In this document: piece after piece, positions 12,855-24,284 of the stretch
How positions within the stretch are numbered: position 1 is the stretch's first letter
How the letters are laid out: the number at the start of each line of letters is the position of its first letter
Assembly (NCBI GenBank): GCA_035582835.1
Contig: JAYKAV010002009.1
Span: 870,634-934,633, forward strand
Length of the DNA stretch: 64,000 bases
Reading direction: 5' to 3'
Source of the DNA: Phoebastria nigripes
Taxonomy: Eukaryota; Chordata; Aves; Procellariiformes; Diomedeidae
Program-made: the position numbers and the translations under genes
Notes under the pieces: model-generated
Databases searched by the model: none
Told to the model about the DNA's origin: nothing
The model's input: only the letters and a program-made list of their open reading frames with translations

Positions 12855-12920
12855 TTTGATGGGGAGAACATGTACATGGGAATGAACGACAACGCCCAGG
12901 AGTTTCTATCAGCAAATCAG
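12855..12920 (+). CDS. TOX2: TOX2 exon 2 (internal coding exon, 22 codons)
   Basis: This internal exon of a TOX-family HMG-box transcription factor encodes 22 residues, beginning FDGENMYMGMND and ending FLSANQ. It is bounded by a TTTCTAG acceptor and a strong CAG|GTAAGC donor. It starts and ends in phase 0, so it reads directly into the exon at 41341. From memory, human TOX2 has FDGDSAYVGMSDG at this place, and TOX has FDGENMYMSM. The first eight residues here therefore look like TOX, but the next exon is clearly TOX2. The segment belongs to the N-terminal regulatory region ahead of the nuclear localisation signal and HMG box. In-frame ATG codons at residues 6, 8 and 10 could start a shorter protein from an alternative promoter; human TOX2 is known to have isoforms differing at the N terminus. 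At 66 bp it is too short to stand out as an open frame, and it was recognised by protein similarity plus splice sites. Confidence 0.92.
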
Positions 12921-15900
12921 GTAAGCGTTAATTTGCTTGGGTGGGCAGTGTGGATAGATTTTCTAGGGGACTTAAGCTTTGCTTAAGCACAAATTCTAGG
13001 AGCCCTCCATGAATCTGCACTCCTGGGACATCAGGAGGGTCCACGGAGGAGGTCAGAGCTGGCTGCCAACCCGCCTGCTGCCGAGGAGCAGCGGCGGATG
13101 CGCTTGGTGTGGGGAGAGGGATGCGCTTGCGTGCCCGTGCTGCTGCGTGTTGCCGGAGCCCAGCTTAGCCACAGCTCTCCAACAAGGCAGCCTTCACTTG
13201 AAATGAAGGTGCAATTGGTGTTTCTGGATGCGGTGAGGTTTCCAAGTATTGTGTGTAGTTCAGGTGTCTCCTTCCCTCACGTAGAGTATTTCCTGTAGCG
13301 AAATAGATTAACAGTTAGCCGGCTCAGGGAGAAAAAGGAATCAAAGGGTTCCTGTTTTGGAGCTATAAACCCACACGTGGAGGACCAGAATAGAAGTGTT
13401 CACATCTCACAGGTGCCTGAGCCTTCAGGGCTCTCTCTCGGCCCATTTCATGAAACAGAAATGTCTATTCAGTGGAGCCCTAAACATATATAAAGTTAAG
13501 CCCATGCTTAGGTCCTCCTGGGAGGTGAGGACTTCAGCCCATGCTTACCTGTCTTCCTGACCAGGAGATGAGAGATGGTCCCATCTGCGTCCCCCTGAGA
13601 TGCCCTGCCATGGCTAGAGCGTGCTGGGGACTTGGTGCATCTTTGAGGTGCCTGATGCTGCACCCTCGGGGCGAAGCATCTCATCACATCCCGCTGCCTC
13701 ATGAGGGAAAGTGCAAGTTCATCACTAATATTTTTCAGCATCCCGTTTTTGGGCTGTGTTGGGCCGTTTCATTGTGGGGCCCTGTTGACCGCAGCCACGT
13801 GCATCGTGGGCTCTGCGGGGTTACGTCATGTGAAGTTGATGAGTTGCAAAATCTGAAAGGCAGCCGTGTGATGATTTCCATCCAGCCCAAGATGCTGCCG
13901 GCTTCCTATTGCCCTGGACCTGGGGTGTGTGGCCTGGGACGAGGTTACGGTGTGCTCCTGCTGCTGGGGTTTGGTGCTTACCGCAGCATCGCTATGAATT
14001 ACAAGGCTAGTGAGTCATCCATGGTGTATCTAACTCGGATACCAGCGGCTATTAAAATATACACATATTAAACTGAAAACAGGATGAAAACCTGTTGTTT
14101 GCCTTCTTAGAGCACAGCAGTGCATTGGCTCGTTGCTCAGGAGAGTTGTTCCTGCTCTGGATTTCGAAGACGGCACGCGAAGCCGCCGCCGAGGCGTGGG
14201 GAGAGGGCTGTTCTCACGTGAGAAGGATTTCCAGAGGGTGGGGAAGGAACCGCAAACTTTGTGCTGTTGAGTGATTCAGCAGAAACAAATATGTAGTTGA
14301 TCAACAACGGCGTGTGGCTGATCATTAGAGCCAGGAATTGCCAGAGGTTGAGTAAACGCAGAAAGGAACGGGGTGACCCTAAGCTGCCCCGGCTGGGGGT
14401 CAGCCCTGTCCCCCCTTCCCCGTGCTCCTCAGGGCTGTGCAGAGCCTACGAGCAAGTGGTGGATGCTAAGGGGGGCAGTTGTCTTAAATACTCTGCCTTT
14501 AAAAACTCCCAAGGGACGACCATTTCACGGCCTCGTCGGGAAGGGCTGGTGGCACCGGCTCAGCAGCCAGCCGCATTCCCTGGCCGTGATGTGCCTGCGG
14601 GATCAGCCTGGCCTGGAGCTGAACTGTGGCCAACGGGAACCATTTGTGTTTCCTCCTCTACATCGACAGAAATCGCCTCGCAGCCCCTGTCACATCCCGC
14701 TTCCCCCGCCGGTGGGCAGCTGGAGAGACATCAGAAGTGATGCTGCTGGGTGGGGAACGGCTTGCTGCACCACGATCGAGGAGGAGGAGGGCTGACTTCT
14801 GAATAAAAATAGAGGCTGTCGTGTGATGGAGGATTCANGTACTGTTTGAACCTGGGAGAAAGATAAACCAAACCAGCTTAGATCCCTGTAACCTGGGAAA
14901 TAGACGTTTACTCTTCATTTGTTCTCTGTTTACTTGGTGACCTTTATTTCCTATTTTGAAATAGCAGTTAAGGATGAAAAGGGAGGAAGTCGCTTTCTCT
15001 CNGCAGAGGGTGGGCAGGGGGCAGGTACCCCCCGTTACAGGGCTGGGTTTGTGCACGGGGCCATGCTGCTGCTTTATCTCCTGGAGCAAAAGCTCTATGG
15101 GGAGCGGGGACCAACATGGAAAATAGATGGGGAAGTTGGTCTTGTCTTGTGTCTCCAGTTCCCCTCCTTGTGCTGCTATGCTCGGGGTGGTCAGAGAGGA
15201 GCTGGGAGTGGGACCAAGGGGTGCAAGGGCGCAGGGTGGCACCCGGGGCTCTGCCGGGGTGGGTGCCCCCATGGGACGCTGCAGCAACCCCCATAACCTC
15301 GCCCGGGGCAGAAGGAGGGGAGCGGGGAGGAAGGGCGAGCATCACGGCTCATGCCCTGCAAGGACGTTAGTGGTGGTTCACACCCAGCATGAGCTTTGGC
15401 TGAGGAAGACAGGGAGCAGCCTTCCTCCCTCACCCTCATTAGTTCGTCGCTCCCTTTATTTTCCTGCACATCAGCACTTGTTTACCAGAGAGCACTTTAT
15501 AGCACTGGTCATGACTTCATTACTAATAACACAACTCTCCTATTTAAATGGGGGTTCCAGATGTTTTTTATTGTTTGCTAAACCTGTTGTAACCCGAACG
15601 AGTACATTAAACAGCAGGAGCACGGTTTCACAATCCCGCTTGAGAGGCTGCCAAATCACCGGCCCCGAGACGCCTGCACTGCACACGTGGGATATCGCTC
15701 AGCCCTTGGCATCCTTGGGGACAAAGGCAAATCGTACACACTAATTACTGAAGCCATCACGCTGTAATAGATGGGCCTGGTGGGTTGGGGGTTTTTCCCC
15801 ATTTTTGTCTTAAACTGGTCGCACTGGGCACCATTAGGCGTCTGCAGCTCTCGGCAGCAGACGCAGCTTCACGTTGAGCCCAGCTCGGGCGCAGGGGCTG

Positions 15901-16424
15901 GGTCATCCAGCATTAACAGTGGGAAATCTTAGCTTCTCACTGCCTGTTTTAGGGCACGCTTGCTTATTTACCCCCAGTTTTGTGCTACGTAGTGAGCTCC
16001 CCTGGTACCAGCACGCTTGCGATGGCCTGGGGTCAGACTGGCACGATGAAATCCCCCGGACCTGCGTGAGGGCTTCCAGCCCCTCCGTGCTTCGAGGTGG
16101 GTGGGAAGGGCTGGGAGAGCAAGAAATTCATCCGTGTATGTGGCCTCATTTCAGCTGGAAAATTTTTAGGGGTCCACAGATGGAAGAAGTTCAAGAGTCT
16201 TTGTTATAGGAAATTTTGTATTGCCTTGCGATTTTTCTTTCAAAATACCTANAAGGAGTTAGGCAGAAAGCAGAATTCAGTTTATCACCTCTCCCCCCGC
16301 CCTGGTTTAAACCCAGAGGGGTTTAAATGGCTCCTGCCTGTCAGTGCAATGCTTTACACTTTCTGCCCAGAGATCCAGCAACTGCTTAAGCTCTTGAGTC
16401 ATCCTTTCCCATCACACAGATGAG

Positions 16425-16640
16425 ATTATTCTCATTTTACAACTGGAGCTACAGAGACGGTGCGGTTCGGGCAGCTCCCGTGCTGAGCAGTCCTTGGACA
16501 GCACCGCGATGCTGCAGCACCCTGACATCAGCCTTAGCTCAGCCCCTTGTGCGGTTTTTGATCCTAAGGAGCTTCTGCAGTATCTCACGGCAAGAGCATG
16601 GTAAAGCTAGGACCAGGGTCCGCTTCCCTCTCCTTCATCA
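16425..16640 (+). mobile_element. Possible MIR SINE remnant
   Basis: The string ATTATTCTCATTTTACAACT followed by GGAGCTACAGAGAC resembles the core of the mammalian-wide interspersed repeat (known core: 'ccCATTTTACagatgaGgaaactgagGCaCAGAGAgg'). About 150 bp later, GGTAAAGCTAGGACCAGGGT resembles the downstream 'ggcagagctgGGAttcgaacCcAGG' part. The spacing between the two is larger than in an intact MIR, so either an insertion intervened or one match is chance. MIR-type SINEs are known at low density in birds. Low confidence. Confidence 0.4.
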
Positions 16641-16680
16641 CTCCCTACCCTGCAGAGCTGCTAACTTGGGAAGGGAAGAA

Positions 16681-16737
16681 GNAAAAAAAAAAACAAACCA
16701 CTAAACCAAAACCCCCCAAAAAACCCAAACAAAACAC
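16681..16737 (+). repeat. A/C-rich low-complexity tract
   Basis: A run of A interspersed with C-runs (CCCCCC, CCC), with an N at its start (16682). There is no unit of constant length. Confidence 0.85.
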
Positions 16738-16934
16738 CATCAAAGCCACCTGAAAGCCAGCTGACCTGCTCCCTCCCTTCATCTTACTGCATGTGATTGC
16801 TTATGTGCTATCGGCTGCATTTCTCGTCAACCCAAAAAAGGTTCATCTCAGCTGAGAACGAAACGCAGAAATACAGGAGCCTAAAACATAATGAGAGCGC
16901 TGACAGATCCAGACTCACGCCAACACAGCCTGCT

Positions 16935-17120
16935 TGGGGAAAATAATTCCTCTTGTTCTATCAAATAGGAGGGACATTTGACCCCAGAAGTGAGTCAAAT
17001 GTGAAATGTAATTCAACCCCCAACAGGGGCCAGAGTATAAATGCAACTTGACATCTGATCAAACCACCGCGGACATTTGACCCCCGAGATGAGTGAGGTA
17101 TCTGTTGTGTCTCATGAAGT
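16935..17120 (+). repeat. Left arm of a ~1.6-kb-spaced inverted repeat
   Basis: The reverse complement of 18740-18935 aligns with this stretch across most of its length. The outer ~62 bp (16953-17014) match 18857-18919 at roughly 86 percent, with one gap. The inner part (17015-17120) matches more weakly but in continuous order, through GTAATTCAA, CTGATCAAA, CATTTGACCC and GTATCT. The arm contains two direct copies of a ~40-bp unit, at about 16960-17000 and 17057-17096, both of the form ATCAAA...GGACATTTGACCCC...TGAGT. The outer unit holds a perfect hairpin, ACATTTGAC (16974-16982) and GTCAAATGT (16994-17002), with an 11-nt loop. An AP-1 type TGAGTCA lies at 16991-16997. I do not recognise the repeat family. 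Confidence 0.85.
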
Positions 17121-17150
17121 TGGCAGAGCATCATTCCTCACCACTGTCAA

Positions 17151-17177
17151 CTTTCTTTCTTTCTTTCCTCCCCTCCN
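17151..17177 (+). repeat. (CTTT)n microsatellite
   Basis: Four copies of CTTT followed by C/T-rich sequence and an N at 17177. It lies just inside the left arm of the inverted repeat. Confidence 0.9.
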
Positions 17178-18739
17178 CAAACAAAGACAAGGAATTAAGT
17201 AATGCAAAAATCCCAAGGAATGGACAGATTACCCAACCACGTGAGGTACTCTGAAAGATGAGTAAACATGCAATGGTGCTGTTGAAAGAAATAAAAACAC
17301 TTGCAAAATCAGTAAGAGAAGGCATTTATTAAGGCCTTTGTGATAGGGAGAGTAACCCCAGGAAAGGCAAAGGTTGGGAAATTCCTCACGTAGCTGGACA
17401 GGAATGAGGTTGGTTTTGTTTGGCATCGAGACTTTTGCACTTGCAGGAAGAGTCCGCAGGTGCTTTATAAACAAGAATTAACTACACCTGGGAATCCCCT
17501 GCAAGAAGGTATCGTTATCCCGTGTTACGGGTGAATAAACGCAGGAAATACCTTGCGGGGGAGCTGGGGATGATGTGATGCTCGGGCAGGGTGTGGGAAG
17601 AGCCGGGCCCTGGCATGGGTTTGGGAACAGTTGTCCCTCAGCTTTTTGGGAGCAGGGATGTGACTCTGTGCCCGGTCCATGGAGGGACGTTATGGAAAGC
17701 CTTAGGGGAGCGTTTGCCACGTTTCTCCTCTCTCCATCGCACGTCTCTGGCTGCTGGCAGGGCAGTGGGCAGCTTCGAAGGAGGAAAGAGCTGATTACTT
17801 ACCGCTGGGCATTTTTGATGCTGCACTCTGCCTAATCCCAGGAGCTTTCAGTGCACAGCTTATTCTAGCTGAGCAACATGCCTGTTTCTGTACCAACAAG
17901 TTAATTTGTGTGACTCCTTATGTAAATGCTGTTATACATGAGTATAGTTTATTCAGGCCAGGGAGATGCATCGCATAAGCAACTCTCTGCTTTTGTAACT
18001 GAGAGCACAGATAGGACCCCACTGCTTTAACTGTGAGTGTTGAAAATATGATAGTTAAATTGACAGAAAGTTATTTGCACACTATTTCCTCCTCCTAATG
18101 CTATTCTTATAAGATGCTCTTGCTGGCACACTCATGCTGCCCATCTGTGTATCAAAAACGTCAGGTCTTGGCTGCCAGGAACCATACATATCCTGTGGAC
18201 ACGCGTGGGGGCTGCAGGTTTGCACAGCGGCGTTGAAGCAGCATGATTTGACCCAACCCTGGGGAGACACCTGATGTCGATGACCCTGCAGAGCAGCAGA
18301 GGGCTTTGGTTTGGGCTGCGTGCATTAGGGCGAGACTGGGTAACTCATGGATGGAGCTGCTCACGTTTATACTGCTGAGAAAGTAGATCCGTGAGCATAG
18401 ACNTGTTTGTACGTGACAGCACGTGCATAAAATAGAAGGTGGGTTTTTCTCTTGCCGTGTGCATCGGCAGGAGCTCAGCTGAGTGCAGGGCTTATACCGA
18501 TGCACCAAGGGAAATGGAGTTGAGAGAGATTATATTTGTCATGTGCNCACACAAGACATACAGCATCTGTCTTCAAATGTGTCCCTATGTAAATGTTAGT
18601 GTGGGGTTGTACATGCCTGCCCCTTTCTGCACGCATGAAATCCATCTGCATATGTATCTGTGTGCTTGGATGTGTATAAATCAACATTTATCTACTGTGT
18701 CTATTGCCCTTTATCTGTTTATCTCCATACATCTTCAAG

Positions 18740-18935
18740 CTCGGGTCTGTATTAGCCATAATAGATACAGTAAGTCGCTGATCTGGTGGGTCAAATGGTC
18801 AGGGCTCTTTGATCAGCCGTCAGGATACATTACCACCAGGGCCTCCGGTGGGGCTTGAATTACAACTCACATTTGACTCATTTCTGGGGTCAAAACGTCC
18901 CTCTTATTTGATCGAATGACAGAAATTGTATAATT
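18740..18935 (-). repeat. Right arm of the inverted repeat
   Basis: This is the inverted partner of 16935-17120. The best-conserved section is 18857-18919, containing (plus strand) CACATTTGACTCATTTCTGG and ATTTGATC. The second unit is at about 18771-18825, where CAAATGGTC and TTTGATCAGCC mirror GACATTTGACC and CTGATCAAAC of the left arm. The hairpin seen in the left arm is damaged here by an inserted base (ACGTTTTGAC instead of ACATTTGAC). Both arms carry the two-unit arrangement, so the inner unit arose before the arms separated. No transposase-like frame lies between the arms and no target-site duplication is obvious at the outer edges. Confidence 0.83.
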
Positions 18936-21900
18936 TGTATATATCCCTGAGCCATATGTGCTCTGAGTGCCACTCTAATGTGTTTTATAAAGGCACAGCT
19001 GTCTTGGTGACTTATTTAAAATGGGATTTTGAAGTAGTGTTCTTGCCATTTAATGTCCTCATTCAGGGTTACACAAGGTTTATCAAATAATAAATAACAT
19101 TTAGAACATTCATTTTAGCATAACAATGGGTTTGCTAGTTATAAGGAACTGGACGGTACAATAAAGCTGTGTTTGGTAAATAAGCAATAATGTAGAAAGC
19201 AAGCGATACCATAATTAGGAATTAATGACAGCACAGGAAGCTATGGATACCTTCCTCGCGTTCTGCTAACGCTCCAGACTAGACAGAGCTCATCTTGGCA
19301 GCCTCTGCTGTAAAATATGCCATCAAACCTTGTCATAATACTGGCAGACGCGTTGTCCTCCCACCTCCTGGGCCTCCCACCGATCTCAACTGAATTGCAG
19401 CAAAATGTCAACAGTTGATAAAATAAACCTGGGTCTGGGGCAGATCCACGCAGGGTGAGTGCGGGGGGTCCCCTTCCCCGCTGGGGGCCGCGGGCCAGAA
19501 CGCAGTGACTGCACAGTCGTGAAGTGGCCGTGGAGCTCTAGGCAGCGTGAGGACAATTAGGCACTGCTAACAAAGGCACAGGTCATCCTCCCCTCGTTCT
19601 TGCACCTTCCTCCCTAGTAGGAAGCTGTAAACCAGGACCAATGTGGACTTTCCCCCACGTGGTTTTCCCTCCATCAGTTGCTTTGGAAGAGATGCTCTGT
19701 CACTAGCAGTGAAGCAACAGCGTGTGATTGCTCAGGCGTGACGTATTCTCATGTTGGTTGGTCCCTGACCTACAAGGACATGTGAATGTGAAGAATTTCC
19801 CAGCAATTTGTTTGTCCTCGAAGCTCGTAAGGTGCAGCAGGTTGCTCGTGGTCACCACAGCCACTGTCTCAGACCTGGGTTTCCTCCAGAAGAAAGGCTG
19901 GAGACCATGCACGTGGCTGAGCAATGCTTTAGGGCGATGCTTCTCGAGTCTTGTCGTAGTAAGACTGCACAGCAGAGTGGTGGAGGAGAAATCAGAGCCC
20001 ACCATGAGGTTATTCTTGGTGCAATTTCCACTCAAGTCCCCTAAGGAACTTTAGTGTTTCTAAGGAGTCTGCTCAGTCTTTGCATATGAAGAAGCTTGTG
20101 TTTGTTTTAACTTCGGGGAGACATGTCTCGGGGTCTTCATAATCTTTTGATTTTTGCTATTGACTGGCTTGATCTATTGATCACAGGAACAGATGATGGT
20201 CAGGGGATGGTCAGCGCTAGAGAAAATCACTGATATAAGTAGAAGGGCTTAAAAGAGAAGGGACCCTGTCCCCCAGGGGTGGAGAGCTCTGGTGCTCCTG
20301 AACTTCCAGCAGTATTGTGCTCCTTGGGTTTGACTCTTTTGCCTCTCTGTACAGCATCCTGGGCTCTTCCAATCTGCAAATAATCTGTATTTTTGAAGTC
20401 TACAGTCAACCACAACAGGGGCAGAGTACACCTGAAAGTAAAAACCGATGACTCCCTAATCCCTTTACAATGATATATTGCAATATTACTGGAACATACA
20501 TGTAGAAGGCCCCTGGTGAAGAGAAGTGAGAGCTTTATACTGACTCGAAGTTGAAAGAGAGGATTAAGCAGAGTTTGGCAGTGCAGTGGAAGCTGGGAGT
20601 GCACGCTGCAGCAGGCACCCATGCCAAGATACAGATTTTGCTCTTTCCCTGCTGTTCTTTGTGTAATACTTTCGTATATGTATGTACTCTTTGAATATGA
20701 TTTCATATGTTGTGCTAGAGAATAAAAAATAGAGGGAAGACATTGATAGATATTAAATGCCTTTCTCAGCAGACAATTCAGGAATAATCTCATGTACTAT
20801 TTTAGAATGAACAATAGAGTGTTACATGTCATTTATTATAATCAGCAGCTAATGGAAACCCTTCCAGGAGGGGTTATGGAGGTGAGCACAACTACAGCTG
20901 ATGATCCAGGCTCGTGAATTTTGCATGAACTCCTATGTGACAGTGAAATTTTTGAAAGGTGCAGTCAGGAAGCGATTCCTGTAGCTTAGTCGTACCAAGA
21001 GAAGCTTCTATTGCCGGTGTAGGGTCGGCTGTAGTGCTTAAATAAAATAATAATAAAAAAATCCCTTGGTATTACAAGCAGAACGAACATCATCTTCAAC
21101 CCTTGGTCTCAAAGGACTCCTAAGTTGTTAACAATAGGGTGTTTGAAAAACAGCCACCAAGCATCACAGAGTGAAAAGCTAATTTAACTGAGCAGTTCCT
21201 AGACCAAAATGAATCGTCTCTGTTTCTATTGCATTTACTCTGGGGGGAAACAAAGAAATAGCATCTCATACAGTTGAAGATATCTGAAAGGTGACACAGA
21301 GCACCTTGTAGGGGCAGAAAACCCTGAGGTTGTCGTGGTGGTTGAATTCNATGTGTAGACATACATTTCATCAAAGAACTGAGGTTCCTAAATAGATTTA
21401 GGTTTAGGGGCAAAGGCAGGAGGGAGAAGGAGATCCTTGGGTGCATCGGAGCAGTGGTCGGAAAGCAGAGGAATAGCACGCACTGCGGCTGGCAGCCCGA
21501 GGGCGAGGCACAGCATCCACCACTCCTCCAAGGTCTTCAGGTGACCGCAGCCAGCTATGCCCTCAGGTCAGTCCAAGAAGTAATCTTTCCTTCTCTTTCC
21601 CAAGTCTTTCCCAGGTTTTCTGGGATCTGAATCAGCTCAGAGATTGTTTTTGACCCGATGTTAAAGAGCATCTGTATTAAGCAGCACGCCTGATTCTAGC
21701 CCTCAGTCTGTGAGGAGTGTGATCAAAGTGTGCACGAGGATCTTCAAACAGAGCTCTGGTTTCTTTTGCGGTGAAGAAGTCCATAAACAGCAAAATGTTT
21801 AAAAAAAATAATAAAAACCCAATCAATGCAGGAGAGCGGTCCAGAGCTGGAGGCAGCACAACTCCAGCCAACGGTCCAGCTGCCGGGAGCTGGGGAGGTG

Positions 21901-23727
21901 GTGGGTACCCAGGGGCTGGCAGAGAAAGGGGAGCAGGAGGACGATGTATATCCCACTGAGGAACAGCATTTGCTGCTGCTGCATCTTGAGTCAAAGTTTT
22001 ACATACAGAAAATATTGATACCAAGAGGAGTTCTGATAGAGGGTTGGACATGGGTGTTTCTTGGCGCCGAAATGCCATGATGCCCATCAGCGGGGCTGAA
22101 GGAAACGTGGACCTGAGATTCCAGAAACGCTCCCTGTGTGCTGGAGGGCGAAGGAGACGGAGTAAGTGGGACTGCTTCAGAGCAGCGTGGGGCACAGCTC
22201 AGGTCCAGCCAGACTGAATAACACTGAAGAGGATCTGCTGCTCTGCATGGTGACTCCTGTGGCATGAGGATACATGGGCTGGCAGTCCAGCAATGCTGGT
22301 AAGCTCGTAAAGCCAACAGCTCATAAAATAGCAGCAAAATATAGAGGCAGGCGGTGTGCAGTATCGTTTAGCCAACAAAGTGTCACTTCGTCAAAGATTT
22401 CCCAGTGTGCTCAACGCCACTGTAAAGGGACTGCACGTGGTGTATGCAGGGCTGCTGCCTTTGATGGTCAGCATGGCCCAGGGCAAGGTGGAGACCTATA
22501 CGTGGGGGAACCTGGGGCAGCTCTGGAGAGAGCAGGTCACCTTCGAAGCATAGGTATCATGTTAATATGGTGCTTATGTGTGCTTTAACCCCCTGATGGT
22601 GCCCCTCCAGTCAGCTGCCACTGCTCCTGGGAGGGTGCTGGGTTGTCCTTGAGTGGTGGCTGTCGCTTCAGACAAAGGCAATCCCAGAGCTTTGGTGCAC
22701 AAGCTGTTTCTGCCTTCAGATCCTCCAGCTCCTCACACTGTGCTAATTCCTCGCCGCTTGTCTCCTGAATTACCCACTGTGACACAGTGTGATTGGGAGC
22801 CAGGTCTTTACATGCTAACGATTGATGCTGAGCTCTGATAATGCGATAACATCACTATCGGTTAGCTGTGATGAGCAAGATTTTCTACCGCGTCCTGTTG
22901 GGGGTTTGGTTTTGGCTCCTGCGGAGGTTGGTTTGCCTCTGTAATGGACCTCTGGGGAGTGGCTTTGGAAAATTGTGTTTATTTGTGGAAATGTAGCACC
23001 GTGGGCTGCAGGAATGTGAAAAAAAACCCAGCCTGTTGCTCTTGGGATTTCCTTTCCCAACTGATTGATTACTTCTTCTCTTCTCAACAGAGCCCTGGCC
23101 CAAGCCAGTGTTTGGGTCTGCCGTCACAACAGAGTGATTAACTGGGGAGCCGCTTACTTCCATCAGGAAAGTGTTATTTTCCACTTCAGAGTTTGGATGA
23201 AGGCCTGTGCAGAAAGGAAGACCCCTCTGTAGCCTCAGCCGGCTGCCGAAGGAGCCCTTTGCTCCGGCTCTGGGGCTGCCCTGGGCACATGTGGGGTTGG
23301 GCTCTGCTCCAGCCCCACGGTGGCCTGACCCGCTCAGCAGAGCATCTTGGGGCTCTGCGGGTACTGGAGGATGATGAGGGTTATGTATCCCGAGTGCAGC
23401 CACCCAACTCCTCGCGCTTGGAGTCAGGCATTCGCTCCAGCCTCTACTTGCTTGTGCGAGTCATGGCAGAGCCATGGACCCGAAATGGTGTCCAGCAGCG
23501 CTCTGGCAGCATGCCGGCGAGCGTGAAGTGGTACCCAACCCCTCACTGCTCTCGCAAAGTGGTGGGACCTCATGGGGAGCCAGCCCATGAGAATGGGCTG
23601 GCGTGGCACCTGCACACGCTGGGTTGGTTGTGTTAGCTCTTATGCTTCTGCTGCGGGATTTGTTCAGTAGACCCCTGGGCATCCCCCTTCTCGAAGCCTG
23701 AGCGGCTCAGAGTGGGTGCAGCCCGGA

Positions 23728-23960
23728 GGCACCCGGGTAGGGGAGCGTGGGTGCCGTGGGTAACCCGGGCAGGGATCGTGTGTTGCGGGTACCCAGGAGG
23801 GGAGCATGCAATGCAGGTACAAGGGAGCATGCACCGGGGGTGCCCGGGAGAGGGGAGCATGCGATGCAGGTCACCAGGGAGGAGGCGAGCGTGCGATGTG
23901 GGTACCACGGGTGGGGAGCGTGCATTGCAGGTACCCAGGGAGGGGAGCATGCATGCTACC
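23728..23960. repeat. GC-rich minisatellite, ~29-bp unit, about 8 copies
   Basis: This is a tandem array of degenerate units of about 23-32 bp. The core reads approximately GGTACCCAGGGAGGGGAGC followed by ATGCGATGCA. Units start near 23728, 23759, 23788, 23816, 23839, 23869, 23901 and 23930, some with short deletions. The invariant part is GGGAGC(A/G)TG. The array is G-rich on the plus strand and is followed directly by an isolated N at 23971. It creates overlapping chance frames with repetitive residues on both strands, none of which should be read as a protein. Copy number probably varies between individuals. Confidence 0.9.
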
Positions 23961-24284
23961 AGTCCGATGTNGTTCTGCTCCTTTGGGGAAGGCTTAGATC
24001 TTTCCCTGGCACCAGGCCAGGCTGTTCAGAGCTATGATGGGAACCAAAAACCAGAGACAGTTAGGGATGCACTAGTCTTTCGCAGGGAGTACGGTCTGGC
24101 ACTGGACCCAGCTGAAGGACGGCTATCACAGCAGTCTTGGCTCCTGCCGGCGGGGTGCAAGGTGGCAAAGCTGACCCAGAGCTCTGTGTTTGGTCCGTGC
24201 GCCCATCACCCGTATCACGGTTCTGCCGAGGACCGTGCTGGGTCTCGCTTGTCGGTGACTCTGCTTTCATGATCAGCAGCCTCT

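Noticed and set aside
22274..22588. Overlapping frames around 22356-22553 that read like a compact protein
   Set aside because: Only 65 to 104 codons, with no known motif and no supporting splice or promoter signals.
23193..23636. A 147-codon plus-strand frame
   Set aside because: No similarity, no splice context and compositional bias typical of GC-rich intron.
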